In this document: in pieces, positions 1-9,746 of the stretch
Numbering within the stretch: position 1 is the stretch's first letter
Layout: each line of letters begins with the position of its first letter
Source of the DNA: Sphingomonas sp.
GTDB lineage: Bacteria; Pseudomonadota; Alphaproteobacteria; Sphingomonadales; Sphingomonadaceae
Length of the DNA stretch: 64,000 nt
Direction of reading: 5' to 3'
NCBI RefSeq assembly: GCF_019635515.1
Contig: NZ_JAHBZI010000002.1
Coordinates: forward strand, 165,664 to 229,663
Notes under the pieces: model-generated
Told to the model about the DNA's origin: nothing
The model's database searches: none
The model's input: the letters and a program-made list of their open reading frames with translations, nothing else
Position numbers and translations under genes: made by a program

Positions 1-596
1 GGCAGTTCCGCCGCCATCGCCTGCGCGACCGAGGGCCGCGCCCGCAGCCGTTCGCGATAGGCCAGCAGCACCGGCCAGTCGGCGATCGGCACCTTCGAGA
101 ATTCGCACCAGTTGAGCACGGCGAGCAGATAGGCGTCGGCGACGCTGAACCGGTCGCCGAGGAACTCGCTCGCCTCCAGATGCCGGGTCAGCACCGCGAA
201 CGGCCTGGCCGCCCGCACCCGCGCCGCATCTTGCTCGCCGTCACTGAAGCCCGAGCCGAGGATCGGCGCGAACACCGCCTTGTGCAGCTCAGTCGAGGTG
301 AAGTTGAGCCAGCCGAGCATCCGGTAATGCGCGTCGGAAAAGCCGGTGAAGTTGAGCATCCCCTCGGGCGCCAGCTCGGCGATATAGGTCAGCACCGCCG
401 GACCTTCGGTAAGCGTGAACCCGCCCGAAGTCTCGATTGCCGGCACATAGCCCATCGGGCTGATTTCGGTGAAGGCGCGCCCATCCGGCAGCGTTCCGTC
501 ACGCGGCACTTCAACGAATTCGGCATCGAGCCCGGCTTCCTCCAGCGCGATTCGCGCGGCGAGCGAGCAGGCGAAGGGGCGGAAATACAGCTTCAT
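1..596 (-). CDS. Glutathione S-transferase family protein (partial, runs off left edge)
   Basis: The reverse-strand frame opens with MKLYFRPFACSLAARIALEE and stays open to the window edge, giving about 198 residues without the C-terminus. The opening is a thioredoxin-fold GST N-domain, with a candidate catalytic Ser/Cys in the PFACSLAAR loop and a cis-Pro segment (MGYVPAIE) followed by a glutathione-binding TEGPAVL stretch near residue 65. An all-alpha C-domain follows. GSTs conjugate or reduce electrophiles with glutathione in the cytoplasm; the substrate cannot be told. It is divergently transcribed from a TetR gene, with only 77 bp between the start codons, so it is the likely target of that regulator. 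Confidence 0.88.
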   Translation of the reverse strand, partial: MKLYFRPFACSLAARIALEEAGLDAEFVEVPRDGTLPDGRAFTEISPMGYVPAIETSGGFTLTEGPAVLTYIAELAPEGMLNFTGFSDAHYRMLGWLNFTSTELHKAVFAPILGSGFSDGEQDAARVRAARPFAVLTRHLEASEFLGDRFSVADAYLLAVLNWCEFSKVPIADWPVLLAYRERLRARPSVAQAMAAEL

Positions 597-656
597 ACGG
601 GCCTCCCTTGTATTTATATACGATCCCGCATAAAAATATGCCAGTCAAGATTTATT

Positions 657-668
657 TGCGAGATCGCA
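657..668. promoter_or_regulatory. Candidate TetR operator between the GST and TetR genes
   Basis: A perfect short dyad TGCGA-GA-TCGCA lies 5 bp upstream of the TetR start, inside an AT-rich stretch (about 605-675) that is unusual for this genome. A related sequence (CGATCCCGCATAAAA) lies about 30 bp to the left. TetR repressors commonly bind such dyads between divergent genes. No footprint evidence exists, so this is inferred from position. Confidence 0.4.
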
Positions 669-673
669 TAATA

Positions 674-1312
674 ATGTCCGTCCGCCCGCGTGGCCGCCCG
701 CGCAGTTTCGATGCCGATACCGCGCTGGCGCGCGCCTCCGAGCGCTTCCGCACGCAAGGGCTGGCCGGCACCTCGCTCGACGATCTTTCCGAAGCGACCG
801 GCCTTGCCCGCCCCAGCCTCGCCGCCGCGTTCGGCGACAAGCGCGCGCTCTATATCGCGGCGATCGAGCGACTGACCGGGCGGGTCGAAGCGCAATTGCT
901 GCGCCTCGCCGAGCTCGATCTGCCGCCGGTCGCGCTGGTCGAGCGGCTGCTCATCGGCGGTATCGATCTGTACCTGACCGGCGCCGACGGTCCCGAGGGC
1001 TGCCTGATCATCAACACCGCCGCCACCGCCGCCGCTGGCGACGCGCAGGTCCGCGAACGCCTCACCGCCTTTCTAGCGATGGAAGATGCGCGGATCGCCG
1101 AATTGCTGGCTGCGGCCGGCAGTCCGGCGCCCGATGCCCATGGCCGCATCGTCGCCTCGGTGCTGCACTCGCTGAGCGTCCGCGCCCGCGCCGGCGAGCC
1201 CCGCGAGGCGCTGGTGGCGATCGCCAGGGATACCGCCGCGGTGATCGGCGCCTGGCGACCGGGCGAAACGGCCATGTCGCTTGGCTCCGGTCCAAAGGCC
1301 GGACGCCGATAA
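674..1312 (+). CDS. TetR/AcrR family transcriptional regulator
   Basis: The 212-aa product starts MSVRPRGRPRSFDADTALA. This is the typical basic arm followed by a TetR helix-turn-helix at about residues 20-62 (GTSLDDLSEATGLARPSLAA, then the FGDKRALYIAAIE stretch). The remainder is the variable ligand domain, with a GCLIINTAAT segment common in the AcrR/YxaF-like subgroup. The frame stays open upstream to 608, but the ATG at 674 gives the family-typical N-terminus and leaves room for the operator. It probably represses the divergent GST gene and itself. The ligand is unknown. Confidence 0.9.
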   Translation: MSVRPRGRPRSFDADTALARASERFRTQGLAGTSLDDLSEATGLARPSLAAAFGDKRALYIAAIERLTGRVEAQLLRLAELDLPPVALVERLLIGGIDLYLTGADGPEGCLIINTAATAAAGDAQVRERLTAFLAMEDARIAELLAAAGSPAPDAHGRIVASVLHSLSVRARAGEPREALVAIARDTAAVIGAWRPGETAMSLGSGPKAGRR

Positions 1313-1346
1313 TCCCAATCGCGCCGCAAACCCGCTAGGAGAGGGT

Positions 1347-2114
1347 GTGACTTTCGCCATCCTCCTCTCCGCGCTGGCCATGACGCTGATCGTCGGGGTC
1401 CGCTACCTGATCGTCTCGGGCGCCTTCGCCTTCGCCACCCGCGCCCGTCATCCCGGCCTCTACACCGGCCTCGACGCGCAGATCCGCAAGGAGATCGGCT
1501 GGAGCCTCGCCAGCGCCGCGATCTATGGCGTGCCCGCCGGGATCGTCGCCTGGGGCTGGCAGAATCGCGGCTGGACGCGGATCTACACCGATCTGCACGC
1601 CTGGCCGCTCTGGTATCTGCCGCTCTCGGTGCTGCTCTATCTCCTCGCTCATGACGCCTGGTTCTACTGGACCCACCGGCTGATGCACCGCCCGGCGCTG
1701 TTCCGCATCGCCCATGCCGTCCATCACGCCAGCCGACCGCCCACCGCCTGGGCGGCGATGAGCTTCCACTGGGCCGAGGCGCTTACCGGCGCTGTGGTAA
1801 TTCCGGCACTGGTGTTCGTAATTCCGATTCACCCCGCCGCGCTGGGCTTCGTGCTGGCGGTGATGACGCTTATGGGCGTCACCAATCACATGGGCTGGGA
1901 AATCTTTCCCCGCTTCATGCACCGGGGGCGATTGGGCGCGTGGCTGATCACGGCCAGCCATCACCAGCGCCACCACGACTATTATGGATGCAATTATGGC
2001 CTTTATTTCCGCCACTGGGACCGGTTGTGCGGTACCGACAAGGGCCTTGGCGATTTTGCCCGTTCTGGCAGGCCCGTTGCTGGCGGCCGCGGCGCCCACC
2101 AACGAAACCGCTAG
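1347..2114 (+). CDS. Sterol desaturase / fatty acid hydroxylase superfamily membrane protein
   Basis: This is an integral membrane di-iron hydroxylase. The histidine clusters of the superfamily are present: HDAWFYWTHRLMH, HAVHH and HHQRHHDYYGCNYG. Hydrophobic helices lie at the N-terminus (TFAILLSALAMTLIVGVRY) and in the middle. Such enzymes use O2 and a di-iron centre to hydroxylate or desaturate lipids or carotenoids; the substrate here is unknown. I chose GTG at 1347 because AGGAGAGG (1337-1344) sits just upstream. An ATG at 1281 would overlap the TetR gene and add 22 non-conserved residues. The 3' end overlaps the next gene. Confidence 0.85.
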   Translation: MTFAILLSALAMTLIVGVRYLIVSGAFAFATRARHPGLYTGLDAQIRKEIGWSLASAAIYGVPAGIVAWGWQNRGWTRIYTDLHAWPLWYLPLSVLLYLLAHDAWFYWTHRLMHRPALFRIAHAVHHASRPPTAWAAMSFHWAEALTGAVVIPALVFVIPIHPAALGFVLAVMTLMGVTNHMGWEIFPRFMHRGRLGAWLITASHHQRHHDYYGCNYGLYFRHWDRLCGTDKGLGDFARSGRPVAGGRGAHQRNR

Positions 2115-2475
2115 CCTCCAGATCGAAATCATCGCGCTGCGCTCGCAAAAGGGCGTCATCCAGCTTTGCCTGACCCGCGAGCCCAGGGCGTTTCCCGATT
2201 GCAGCAAGGATCCCGCCTCGCTGCGCCGAACGCTGCCGGCCAGCAATCCGCGCATCCGCTTCACCGGTCTCGCCCCCGGCATCTATGCCATCGCCGTGAT
2301 CCACGATGCCAATGACAACGCCAGGCTCGATACGATGATGGGTATCCCCCGCGAAGGTTTCGGCTTCTCGCGCAACCCGGCAATCGGCTTCGGCCCGCCC
2401 AGCTTCGCCGCCGCCCGTTTCGAACTGGGAGCAAGTGCCGGAATGCAACAGATCCGGATGCGATATCTGCTATAG
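1984..2475 (+). CDS. DUF2141 domain-containing secreted protein
   Basis: The product is up to 163 aa. The DUF2141 core includes a CLTREPRAFPDCSKDP segment, a GIYAIAVIHDANDNARLD motif and the IPREGFGFSRNP stretch. A hydrophobic export signal ending AAAAP precedes the domain, so it is probably periplasmic or extracellular. The function of the domain is unknown. The start is unclear: ATG at 1984 or 1996 would overlap the hydroxylase gene by up to about 130 bp, whereas TTG at 2050 (LAILPVLAGPLLAAAAP) would give a compact signal peptide and a shorter overlap. It is probably translationally coupled to the hydroxylase. Confidence 0.8.
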   Translation: MDAIMAFISATGTGCAVPTRALAILPVLAGPLLAAAAPTNETASLQIEIIALRSQKGVIQLCLTREPRAFPDCSKDPASLRRTLPASNPRIRFTGLAPGIYAIAVIHDANDNARLDTMMGIPREGFGFSRNPAIGFGPPSFAAARFELGASAGMQQIRMRYLL

Positions 2476-2532
2476 GAACGAACCCGGCTCTGGCAGCGTT
2501 TCGCGGCTGCAATATATTTCCGGAGCCTGTCG

Positions 2533-3411
2533 ATGTTCGTGCGTAGCGCCGCTTTCGTTTTCCCGTTCCTGTGCGCATCCGCCGCTTTCGCGCAGGACGC
2601 GCCCGCCGTTCCCGAACAGGCCGCGACGCAGGAGCAGGCATCGGTGGCGCGCGAGGGCGACAGCCGTCTCACCATCGGCGCGGGCGCGGCCTATTATCCC
2701 GATTACGAGGGCTCGTCGCACAATCGCTGGTCGCCGATTCCCGCCGCCAACGGCACGGTCGCGGGGATGAGCTTCACCGTGCTCGCCAACCGCGCCTCGA
2801 TCGATGTCGTCCCCGACGGCACCGGCCCCGGCTGGGACTTCCAGCTCGGCCCGGTCGCGGTGCTCAACATGAACCGCAGCAACCGTGATGCGATCCGCGA
2901 CCTGCGTGTCCGCCGTCTCGGTGAGATCGACACCTCGGTCGAGGTCGGCGCCTATGCCGGCATCGGCTATACCGGGCTGATCACCAGCGATTTCGACAAG
3001 CTCAGCCTGAGCGTCAGCTATCGCAAGGGCATCAGCGGCGCCAATCGCAGCGGCGTCTGGAACCCGGTGCTGACCTACACCACGCCGCTCAGCACCAGGG
3101 CGCTGGTCAGCATCTTCACCTCGGCCGAGATCGCCGAGGATCGCTATGCCCGGCTCTATTTCGGCGTCACGCCCGCCCAGTCGCTCGCCAGCGGCCTGCC
3201 CGCTTTCCGCCCGCAAGGCGGCCAGAAGGACATCAGCTTCGGTGGCTTCTTCACCTATGCCCTGACCGGCAACCTCACCAAGGGCCTGAGCCTGGTCGTC
3301 GGCGGCACCTACAAGAAGCTGGTCGGCGATTTCGCGGACTCGCCGATCGTCAGCATCGCCGGTGACCGCAAGCAATGGACCGGCGCCGCCGGGCTGGCGC
3401 TGACGTTTTAG
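2533..3411 (+). CDS. MipA/OmpV family outer-membrane protein
   Basis: The 292-aa product has a clear signal peptide (MFVRSAAFVFPFLCASAAFA, then QD). The mature start has the family hallmark GAGAAYYPDYEGSSHNRWSP, in which a YPDYEGS-type sequence opens the barrel. Alternating hydrophobic strands continue to a C-terminal aromatic (ALTF), as in outer-membrane beta-barrels. MipA/OmpV proteins are outer-membrane proteins variously linked to murein synthase scaffolding, osmoregulation and antibiotic uptake; the role here is not known. It follows the DUF2141 gene by 57 bp and converges with a small membrane-protein gene with a 4-bp overlap. Confidence 0.9.
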   Translation: MFVRSAAFVFPFLCASAAFAQDAPAVPEQAATQEQASVAREGDSRLTIGAGAAYYPDYEGSSHNRWSPIPAANGTVAGMSFTVLANRASIDVVPDGTGPGWDFQLGPVAVLNMNRSNRDAIRDLRVRRLGEIDTSVEVGAYAGIGYTGLITSDFDKLSLSVSYRKGISGANRSGVWNPVLTYTTPLSTRALVSIFTSAEIAEDRYARLYFGVTPAQSLASGLPAFRPQGGQKDISFGGFFTYALTGNLTKGLSLVVGGTYKKLVGDFADSPIVSIAGDRKQWTGAAGLALTF

Positions 3412-3818
3412 GGAGCGGGCGGCGGACCTTGGGGTTTGCGGTTGATGCCGTGTTTCTCGATATAGTCGAAGGCACGGTTCGCGGCGTCGGGCGGGATCAG
3501 CTTCCCGCCAGCGCGCAGCCGCAGCGTCACCCGCCAGGCGAGAAAGCCCAATGTCATCGCCGAGGCCAGCGCGATCGCCGAATGCATGAACAGCCGGTAG
3601 TGGAAGGCAAAGGCGTTGGCACTCGCCTCGGTAATGCCGCCAAAGAAGCTTATCCGGCCGGTGCTCCACCCCTGATACGCGGTGAAGCCGCAGACCAGCA
3701 TCGCCGATGCCAAGGCACCTGGCAGCAACATCATGTTGCGATTGAACCTTCTCGTGAATTGCGCGCGGCGTTCTTCCTGATCGGTCATTGGCCGGCTCTC
3801 TAAATCGGGTACATCCAC
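3408..3818 (-). CDS. Hypothetical membrane protein with two transmembrane helices
   Basis: The 136-aa protein has two hydrophobic helices, at about residues 32-50 (LLPGALASAMLVCGFTAY) and 78-97 (MHSAIALASAMTLGFLAW), and a proline-rich tail. I recognise no family. The start is ATG at 3818, preceded by GGAGG with 8-nt spacing; an internal ATG at 3788 has a poorer site. The gene is divergent from thiC and its riboswitch and overlaps the MipA gene tail-to-tail by 4 bp. Confidence 0.65.
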   Translation of the reverse strand: MDVPDLESRPMTDQEERRAQFTRRFNRNMMLLPGALASAMLVCGFTAYQGWSTGRISFFGGITEASANAFAFHYRLFMHSAIALASAMTLGFLAWRVTLRLRAGGKLIPPDAANRAFDYIEKHGINRKPQGPPPAP

Positions 3819-3880
3819 CTAGCCTCCGCTCGGATTAAGAAATGGCGAACGCGCCCGGCTTGTTCGGCGCGAACAAAAGC

Positions 3881-3909
3881 TTGGACGCCAGGCGGCGAAC
3901 GCCTACAAC
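3881..3909 (+). promoter_or_regulatory. Probable thiC promoter (-35/-10)
   Basis: TTGGAC (3881-3886) is separated by exactly 17 bp from TACAAC (3904-3909), a good sigma-70-type match. The predicted transcript would start near 3916, right at the 5' edge of the TPP riboswitch. The agreement of the two positions supports the call. Confidence 0.55.
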
Positions 3910-3916
3910 GCCCGCC

Positions 3917-5952
<2,036 letters not shown>

Positions 5953-5958
5953 CTAATT

Positions 5959-5998
5959 CCCTCTCCCCCGGGGGAGAGGGAGGGAGCCGCAAAGCGGC
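5959..5998. repeat. 22-bp perfect palindrome plus small hairpin after thiC
   Basis: CCCTCTCCCCC immediately joined to GGGGGAGAGGG (5959-5980) is a perfect palindrome. It is followed by GCCGC-AAA-GCGGC (5986-5998) and GGGTGAGGG. This layout matches a dispersed intergenic repeat common in alphaproteobacteria and may also act as the thiC terminator, although no T-run follows. Confidence 0.7.
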
Positions 5999-6030
5999 GG
6001 AAGGGTGAGGGTCAGTGCACCCAACTCCTA

Positions 6031-6128
6031 CTTCGTCTTCCCGGCCTTGAGCCGGGATCCCGCTTCTTCTGCCTCTTCACGCCAACGGCAAAGCAGCGGG
6101 GCCCGGGTCAAGCCCCGGGGTGACGAAG
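6031..6128. repeat. REP-like inverted doublet
   Basis: Two imperfectly complementary arms of about 38 bp (6031-6068 and 6090-6128), both bounded by CTTCGTC / GACGAAG, enclose about 20 bp. Each arm itself folds (CCCGGC-cttga-GCCGGG on the left; a CCCGGG-type hairpin on the right). The GAGCCGGGATCCCG core resembles the widespread alphaproteobacterial dispersed repeat. It separates thiC from the next gene. Confidence 0.7.
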
Positions 6129-6155
6129 AGGAACTAGGGCGGTACCCTTCCGCTC

Positions 6156-6767
6156 ATGCCCCCCAGCTTCCTCATCATCGACGATTTCGCCGCCAACCCC
6201 CAAGAGCTCCGCCGCCAGGCGCTGAACCTCGGCTACGATCCCGCGAGCAAGCACGGCAACTATCCCGGCATCACCTCCGAGCGCAGCCTCTCGATCAAGG
6301 GCCTAGACGACTATGTCAGCCAGGTCATCGGCACGCCCGTCCAGGCCGCTCCCAACACCCTCCACGGCTATTGCCGTCTGACGCTAAAGGGCGATCGCGG
6401 CCTCAGCGGCGTCCATATCGATCCCGCATTCTATTCCGGCATCCTCTATCTGAGCCTGCCGGAGGACTGCAGAGGCGGCACCGACTTCTACCGCCACCGC
6501 CGCACCAACCTCGACCGTGTGCCCCAGACCGCCGAGGCCATCCACGCCGCCGGCTATGCCGATGTGAACGCGCTGATCGAGGAAGTGGTCAACCACGACA
6601 CATTGAAGCCCGCCAAATGGGAAAAGACCTTCACCGCCCCGATGCGCTTCAACCGCCTGATCCTGTTCAGCCCGTGGATGTTCCACAATTCGGCGGCAGG
6701 GTTTGGAGATCGGGCGGAGAACGGGCGGCTGGCGCATTTGATGTTTTTTGCGCGTGATAAAAAGTAA
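6156..6767 (+). CDS. DUF6445 family protein (probable 2-oxoglutarate/Fe(II) oxygenase fold)
   Basis: The 203-aa protein has an HxD pair (VHIDP, H87 and D89), a later histidine (PWMFHNSAAGFG) and an Arg-containing C-terminal segment. This is the spacing expected for a cupin-like Fe(II)/2-oxoglutarate site. The family is known from proteobacterial genomes, often near TonB receptors or halogenases, but its reaction is not established. It stands alone between repeats and a low-GC gene. The fold assignment is an inference from the motif pattern. Confidence 0.65.
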   Translation: MPPSFLIIDDFAANPQELRRQALNLGYDPASKHGNYPGITSERSLSIKGLDDYVSQVIGTPVQAAPNTLHGYCRLTLKGDRGLSGVHIDPAFYSGILYLSLPEDCRGGTDFYRHRRTNLDRVPQTAEAIHAAGYADVNALIEEVVNHDTLKPAKWEKTFTAPMRFNRLILFSPWMFHNSAAGFGDRAENGRLAHLMFFARDKK

Positions 6768-6794
6768 ACGTAGGAATCAAGGCAGTGAATATCT

Positions 6795-7727
6795 CTACTT
6801 ATTGCGAATGCCGAAAGGTATATGCACGCAAGGTGTGTTATCTGATGCCGGAGTAAGGTGACCGATTTGGTCATCAAAGAATATCTGTGGCTTCATAATG
6901 TCTAGAATATTCTTCTTTTCAATACCTCCGGTCAGAAATAACTCGTCGGTCTCAAGGCCAAGATGCTTCATTGTATTGATAAGGCGCTCATGGGCAGGTG
7001 CATTGCGAGCGGTGACAATTGATATCCTAATCGCCTTATCGGGACTATTTATACGACTAGAATTTTCACCCTGTAATTTCTGGATAGCGGACAGCCGTTT
7101 CATTAAAGGCATCAGAGGCCCGTCCCTCAATGGGCGGTCCTTATTTTCTACCTCATAGTGAAAAAATAGCGGCAAGCCGCCGTCGGCGTATTGGGTTTCA
7201 GCTTCGTCATCGACCAGCACGCCGTCGAAGTCGAACGCAATCCTAAGTTGGGTATCACCTTCATCCAAGGCAGCGGCTGCACACGGGAGTACATGTCCTG
7301 CGGGATAGCCTCCCGCTACCGCTTCCTTTACCTCGTGCTTATTCGTGCTGAGATAGAGACAGGCATTCACAGCCTTCATGTATGGATAAGGCACCCCTCC
7401 TGATAGAAAGAACGAACGACTGATGTCCAAACCGTAATGCGGCATTGCATCCATCATCCGCAACCCCGCTTCGGGATCATTACGGGAAAGCATAATGACT
7501 TCCACGGGCCGTTCCTCAGGAAATACCGTGTTGAGATGCAGAAGGCGCTTAATGAAAGGAAAAGCCGCACCGGGAAGTGGAAGCTCTTTGCGGTGCTCAG
7601 TCTGAAAGGCCCGAAAAGCCTCTAAGCCCTCCGTGACAAAAATCTCATGTTCTTTGGAAAAATCAAAGAGCGCTGTCGATGTGATACCGACGACAAGCTT
7701 GTTTTCAATGGGGTAGGCCATCGGCAC
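6795..7727 (-). CDS. Cytosolic 5'-nucleotidase (NT5C1-like family)
   Basis: The 310-aa protein matches the 5'-nucleotidase family related to animal cytosolic NT5C1A/B. Recognisable blocks are KLVVGITSTALFDFSKEH, an EVIMLSRNDPEAGLRM stretch, GLDISRSFFLSGG, the HAD-type aspartates in RIAFDFDGVLVDDEAE and a C-terminal PQIFFDDQIGHL. It would dephosphorylate nucleoside monophosphates, probably AMP or deoxy-NMPs. Base composition here (about 6770-7800) is clearly lower in GC than in flanking genes, suggesting recent acquisition. The start is GTG at 7727 or ATG at 7721; neither has an obvious ribosome-binding site. Confidence 0.85.
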   Translation of the reverse strand: MPMAYPIENKLVVGITSTALFDFSKEHEIFVTEGLEAFRAFQTEHRKELPLPGAAFPFIKRLLHLNTVFPEERPVEVIMLSRNDPEAGLRMMDAMPHYGLDISRSFFLSGGVPYPYMKAVNACLYLSTNKHEVKEAVAGGYPAGHVLPCAAAALDEGDTQLRIAFDFDGVLVDDEAETQYADGGLPLFFHYEVENKDRPLRDGPLMPLMKRLSAIQKLQGENSSRINSPDKAIRISIVTARNAPAHERLINTMKHLGLETDELFLTGGIEKKNILDIMKPQIFFDDQIGHLTPASDNTPCVHIPFGIRNK

Positions 7728-7776
7728 AATATAGTTATGGTTACGAAACGTTTAAAGTGCTTGCTTCGTCAGTCGA

Positions 7777-7804
7777 TCCGTAGTCCGTAGTCCGTAGTCC
7801 GTGG
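7777..7804. repeat. 7-bp tandem repeat (TCCGTAG x4)
   Basis: Four head-to-tail copies of TCCGTAG, the last being TCCGTGG, lie between the low-GC nucleotidase gene and the VOC pseudogene. They sit at the edge of the composition shift, so they may mark a junction or replication slippage. Confidence 0.85.
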
Positions 7805-7807
7805 TAC

Positions 7808-8217
7808 TTGAAAGTCTTCGCCTTGCCCCACTTGGCCCACATCGCCGTCCTCGTCCGAGACTATGACGAAGCCCTGGCCTTCTACACCAACACCCTCGGC
7901 TTCACCCTCGTCGAAGCGACGTAGGCGGACCAGCCCGCGCAAGACAAACGCTGGGTCACCATCGCGCTACCGGGCGCGCCCGAAAACGCCACCACCGTCC
8001 TCCTCGCCCGCGCCACCACGCCCGAGCAGCAGCAAGCCATAGGCAACCAGTCCGGCGGCCGCGTCTTCCTGTTTCTCGCCACCGACAATTTCGCCCGCGA
8101 CTACGCCGCCTACAAAGCGCGCGGCGTCACCTTCGTCCGCGAACCCGCCACCCACGATTACGGCACCGTCGCCGTGTTCGCGGACTCTGGGACCTGGTGG
8201 AATTCACCCGGGACTGA
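7808..8217 (+). pseudogene. Broken glyoxalase/bleomycin-resistance (VOC) family gene
   Basis: Translation from TTG 7808 gives LAHIAVLVRDYDEALAFYTN, a typical VOC N-terminus, but hits TAG at 7922-7924. The same frame then continues with good VOC sequence (RWVTIALPG, LLARATTPEQQQAIGNQSGG, then RVFLFLATDNFARDY and GVTFVREPATHDYGTVAVF). Near 8185 the frame shifts: the usual ending (LWDLVEFTRD, stop at 8215-8217) lies in another frame. With a nonsense codon and a frameshift, no functional product is expected. The 7-bp repeat stands where a promoter would be. Confidence 0.85.
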
Positions 8218-8223
8218 GCGCGC

Positions 8224-9174
8224 TCAGCAGCCATATCCGGCGCCCGGCTGCGGGCAGTCGCCATGCAGTCCATAGCTGCGCGGCGGGTCGCGCGGTTCGG
8301 GCGGGGGCGTGTAGCCCGGCCGTGGCCGATAGCGGCTGTCGTCGCCGCCGGCATTGCCGCTCGCATAGCCGTCCGACGATCCGCCGCCCGATCCCCCGCT
8401 CATCAGCAGCGCGACCACGCCGAGCGCGACCGCGCCCAGCACATAGCCGCCATAGCCCGATCCGCCTGAATAGATCGCCCGGCATCCCTTGCTCTCGCTG
8501 CCATATTGCATGCACACGAACTTGCCGTCGCTGACCTTGACGTCGACCCAGTCGCGGGTGCCGCCATTATAGCTGTAATAGGCGCGGGCAACGGTGGTGC
8601 GCCCGTCTGGCGAGGTGGCGCGGATATGCGCGCCGTTGATGCTGCCGCGGTCATAGCTGGTCCACCAGCCCGGCTCGTCCTTGAGGATCACCGCCTCGAT
8701 CTCGCGGTTGAGCTGGGCGGCGGCGTTGGCGTTCGCCGCGGCATAATTGGGCTGGGCGGCGGGGTAGCGATAGACGAGGGGGCCGATCAGCGCCCGCGTC
8801 GTCCAGTTGCTCGCCGAGTCGAAATAGGAGATCTTGATCCGGGTTCCGGCGGGAAAGGTGCCGACAAAGGCGTCGAGGTCGCTCTGCGCGCGGAAATAGC
8901 TGTCGCCGATCGAGTAGATGCAGTCGCCGGGGCGCAGCGCGCTGAATGCCGAATCGCGGTCCACACCGGTGACGCGGTAGCAATAGAGCCCGTCCTTCAC
9001 GAGCATCGCCAGATCATAGGATATGCCGATCTTGGCCCGGAGCGTGGTGTAGTTGGCCGGATAGGTCATATAGGTCCGGCCATCGGTGGCGACATAGGTA
9101 CGGACCTGCGCGGCCGCGGGTGTGATCGCGATCGCGGACGCCGCCGCCATTCCCGCCAGATGCTTCCATCCCAT
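8224..9174 (-). CDS. Secreted PDZ-like protein with glycine-rich tail
   Basis: The 316-aa product has a signal peptide (MGWKHLAGMAAASAIAITPA, then AAAQ). A PDZ-like stretch at about residues 75-120 (LRPGDCIYSIGDSYFRAQSD, then TRIKISYFD) suggests peptide or partner binding. A hydrophobic glycine-rich segment (GYVLGAVALGVVALLMSGGS) and a Pro/Tyr-rich tail follow. I recognise no enzyme. ATG 9174 follows GGGGGG at good spacing. The frame stays open far upstream, but only because of GC bias, and that stretch runs through the repeat element at 9.3-9.8 kb. Confidence 0.6.
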   Translation of the reverse strand: MGWKHLAGMAAASAIAITPAAAQVRTYVATDGRTYMTYPANYTTLRAKIGISYDLAMLVKDGLYCYRVTGVDRDSAFSALRPGDCIYSIGDSYFRAQSDLDAFVGTFPAGTRIKISYFDSASNWTTRALIGPLVYRYPAAQPNYAAANANAAAQLNREIEAVILKDEPGWWTSYDRGSINGAHIRATSPDGRTTVARAYYSYNGGTRDWVDVKVSDGKFVCMQYGSESKGCRAIYSGGSGYGGYVLGAVALGVVALLMSGGSGGGSSDGYASGNAGGDDSRYRPRPGYTPPPEPRDPPRSYGLHGDCPQPGAGYGC

Positions 9175-9326
9175 CGCCGTTCCCCCCACCCCGATTGCGG
9201 CGAACATATCAGCAGCCTTGAAGATGCGTCCATATCCAAGATGGCCGGATTCGCGGCTTTCCAGCGAATCCGCCACGCCGAACGCGCCGCTGGCAATGTA
9301 GGATTTGGTCTGCTTCATGCTGGCCG

Positions 9327-9611
9327 ATGGAACAGCCAGCCGCCGCATCGCCCCCGCCGCCCGCCCGCCCGCAATGGACGCCCGGGCGCCAGCGCATCTT
9401 CCTCGCCGCCCTGCTCGAGACCGGCAGCGTCGCCCGCGCGGCGCGCGCCGCCGGCATGTCGCGGTCGAGCGCCTATGGCCTGCGCCGGCGCCTTGCCGGT
9501 ATGCCGTTCGACGCGGTCTGGGATCGCGCCCTCGCCGGATATGCCCGCCGCATGGCCGATCCCTATGCCGCCGATGTCCCGCCGCCGCCCGCCGCGCGGC
9601 CCGCGCGGTGA
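9327..9611 (+). CDS. Small helix-turn-helix protein inside the repeat element
   Basis: This 94-aa protein has a Pro-rich start, then QWTPGRQRIFLAALLETGSV with ARAARAAGMSRSSAYGLRRR. This is a convincing tri-helical HTH (about residues 17-55), resembling resolvase- or LysR-like small HTH proteins that I recall from sphingomonads. A short charged helix and a Pro/Ala tail follow. I cannot name the family with certainty. Its stop codon is 4 nt before the GTCGC 11-bp array, so array and gene appear to be one unit. The array is a reasonable candidate binding site for it, but that is inference. Family members I recall are longer, so this one may be truncated. Confidence 0.6.
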   Translation: MEQPAAASPPPPARPQWTPGRQRIFLAALLETGSVARAARAAGMSRSSAYGLRRRLAGMPFDAVWDRALAGYARRMADPYAADVPPPPAARPAR

Positions 9612-9615
9612 AAGT

Positions 9616-9746
9616 GTCGCGGACCCGTCGCCCCGGTGTCGCGTGCGCGTCTCGCCGCCGTCGCCGGGTGTCGCGCATCTGTCGCGCGGGCGTCGTTTGG
9701 CCGTCGCGCCGGTGTCGCGTGGCTGTCGCCCCGGCGTCGCCAACCG
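9616..9746. repeat. Helically phased array: 12 x GTCGC at 11-bp spacing
   Basis: GTCGC (variants GTCTC and GTCGT once each) begins at 9616, 9627, 9638, 9649, 9660, 9670, 9681, 9692, 9703, 9714, 9725 and 9736. Every step is 11 bp except one of 10. The six bases between units vary in sequence but not in length. The conserved pentamer therefore faces the same side of the helix twelve times, as expected for cooperative binding of a protein. There is no long direct repeat and no cas gene, so it is not CRISPR. Confidence 0.85.

Noticed and set aside
180..671. 163-codon plus-strand frame at the left edge
   Set aside because: It is the antisense of the GST gene and overlaps the divergent promoter region.
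608..673. Extended N-terminus for the first TetR protein
   Set aside because: The added 22 residues are not TetR-like and would consume the operator and promoter region.
9616..9746. Possible CRISPR array
   Set aside because: Repeats are only 5 conserved bases with 6-base gaps, and no cas genes are present.
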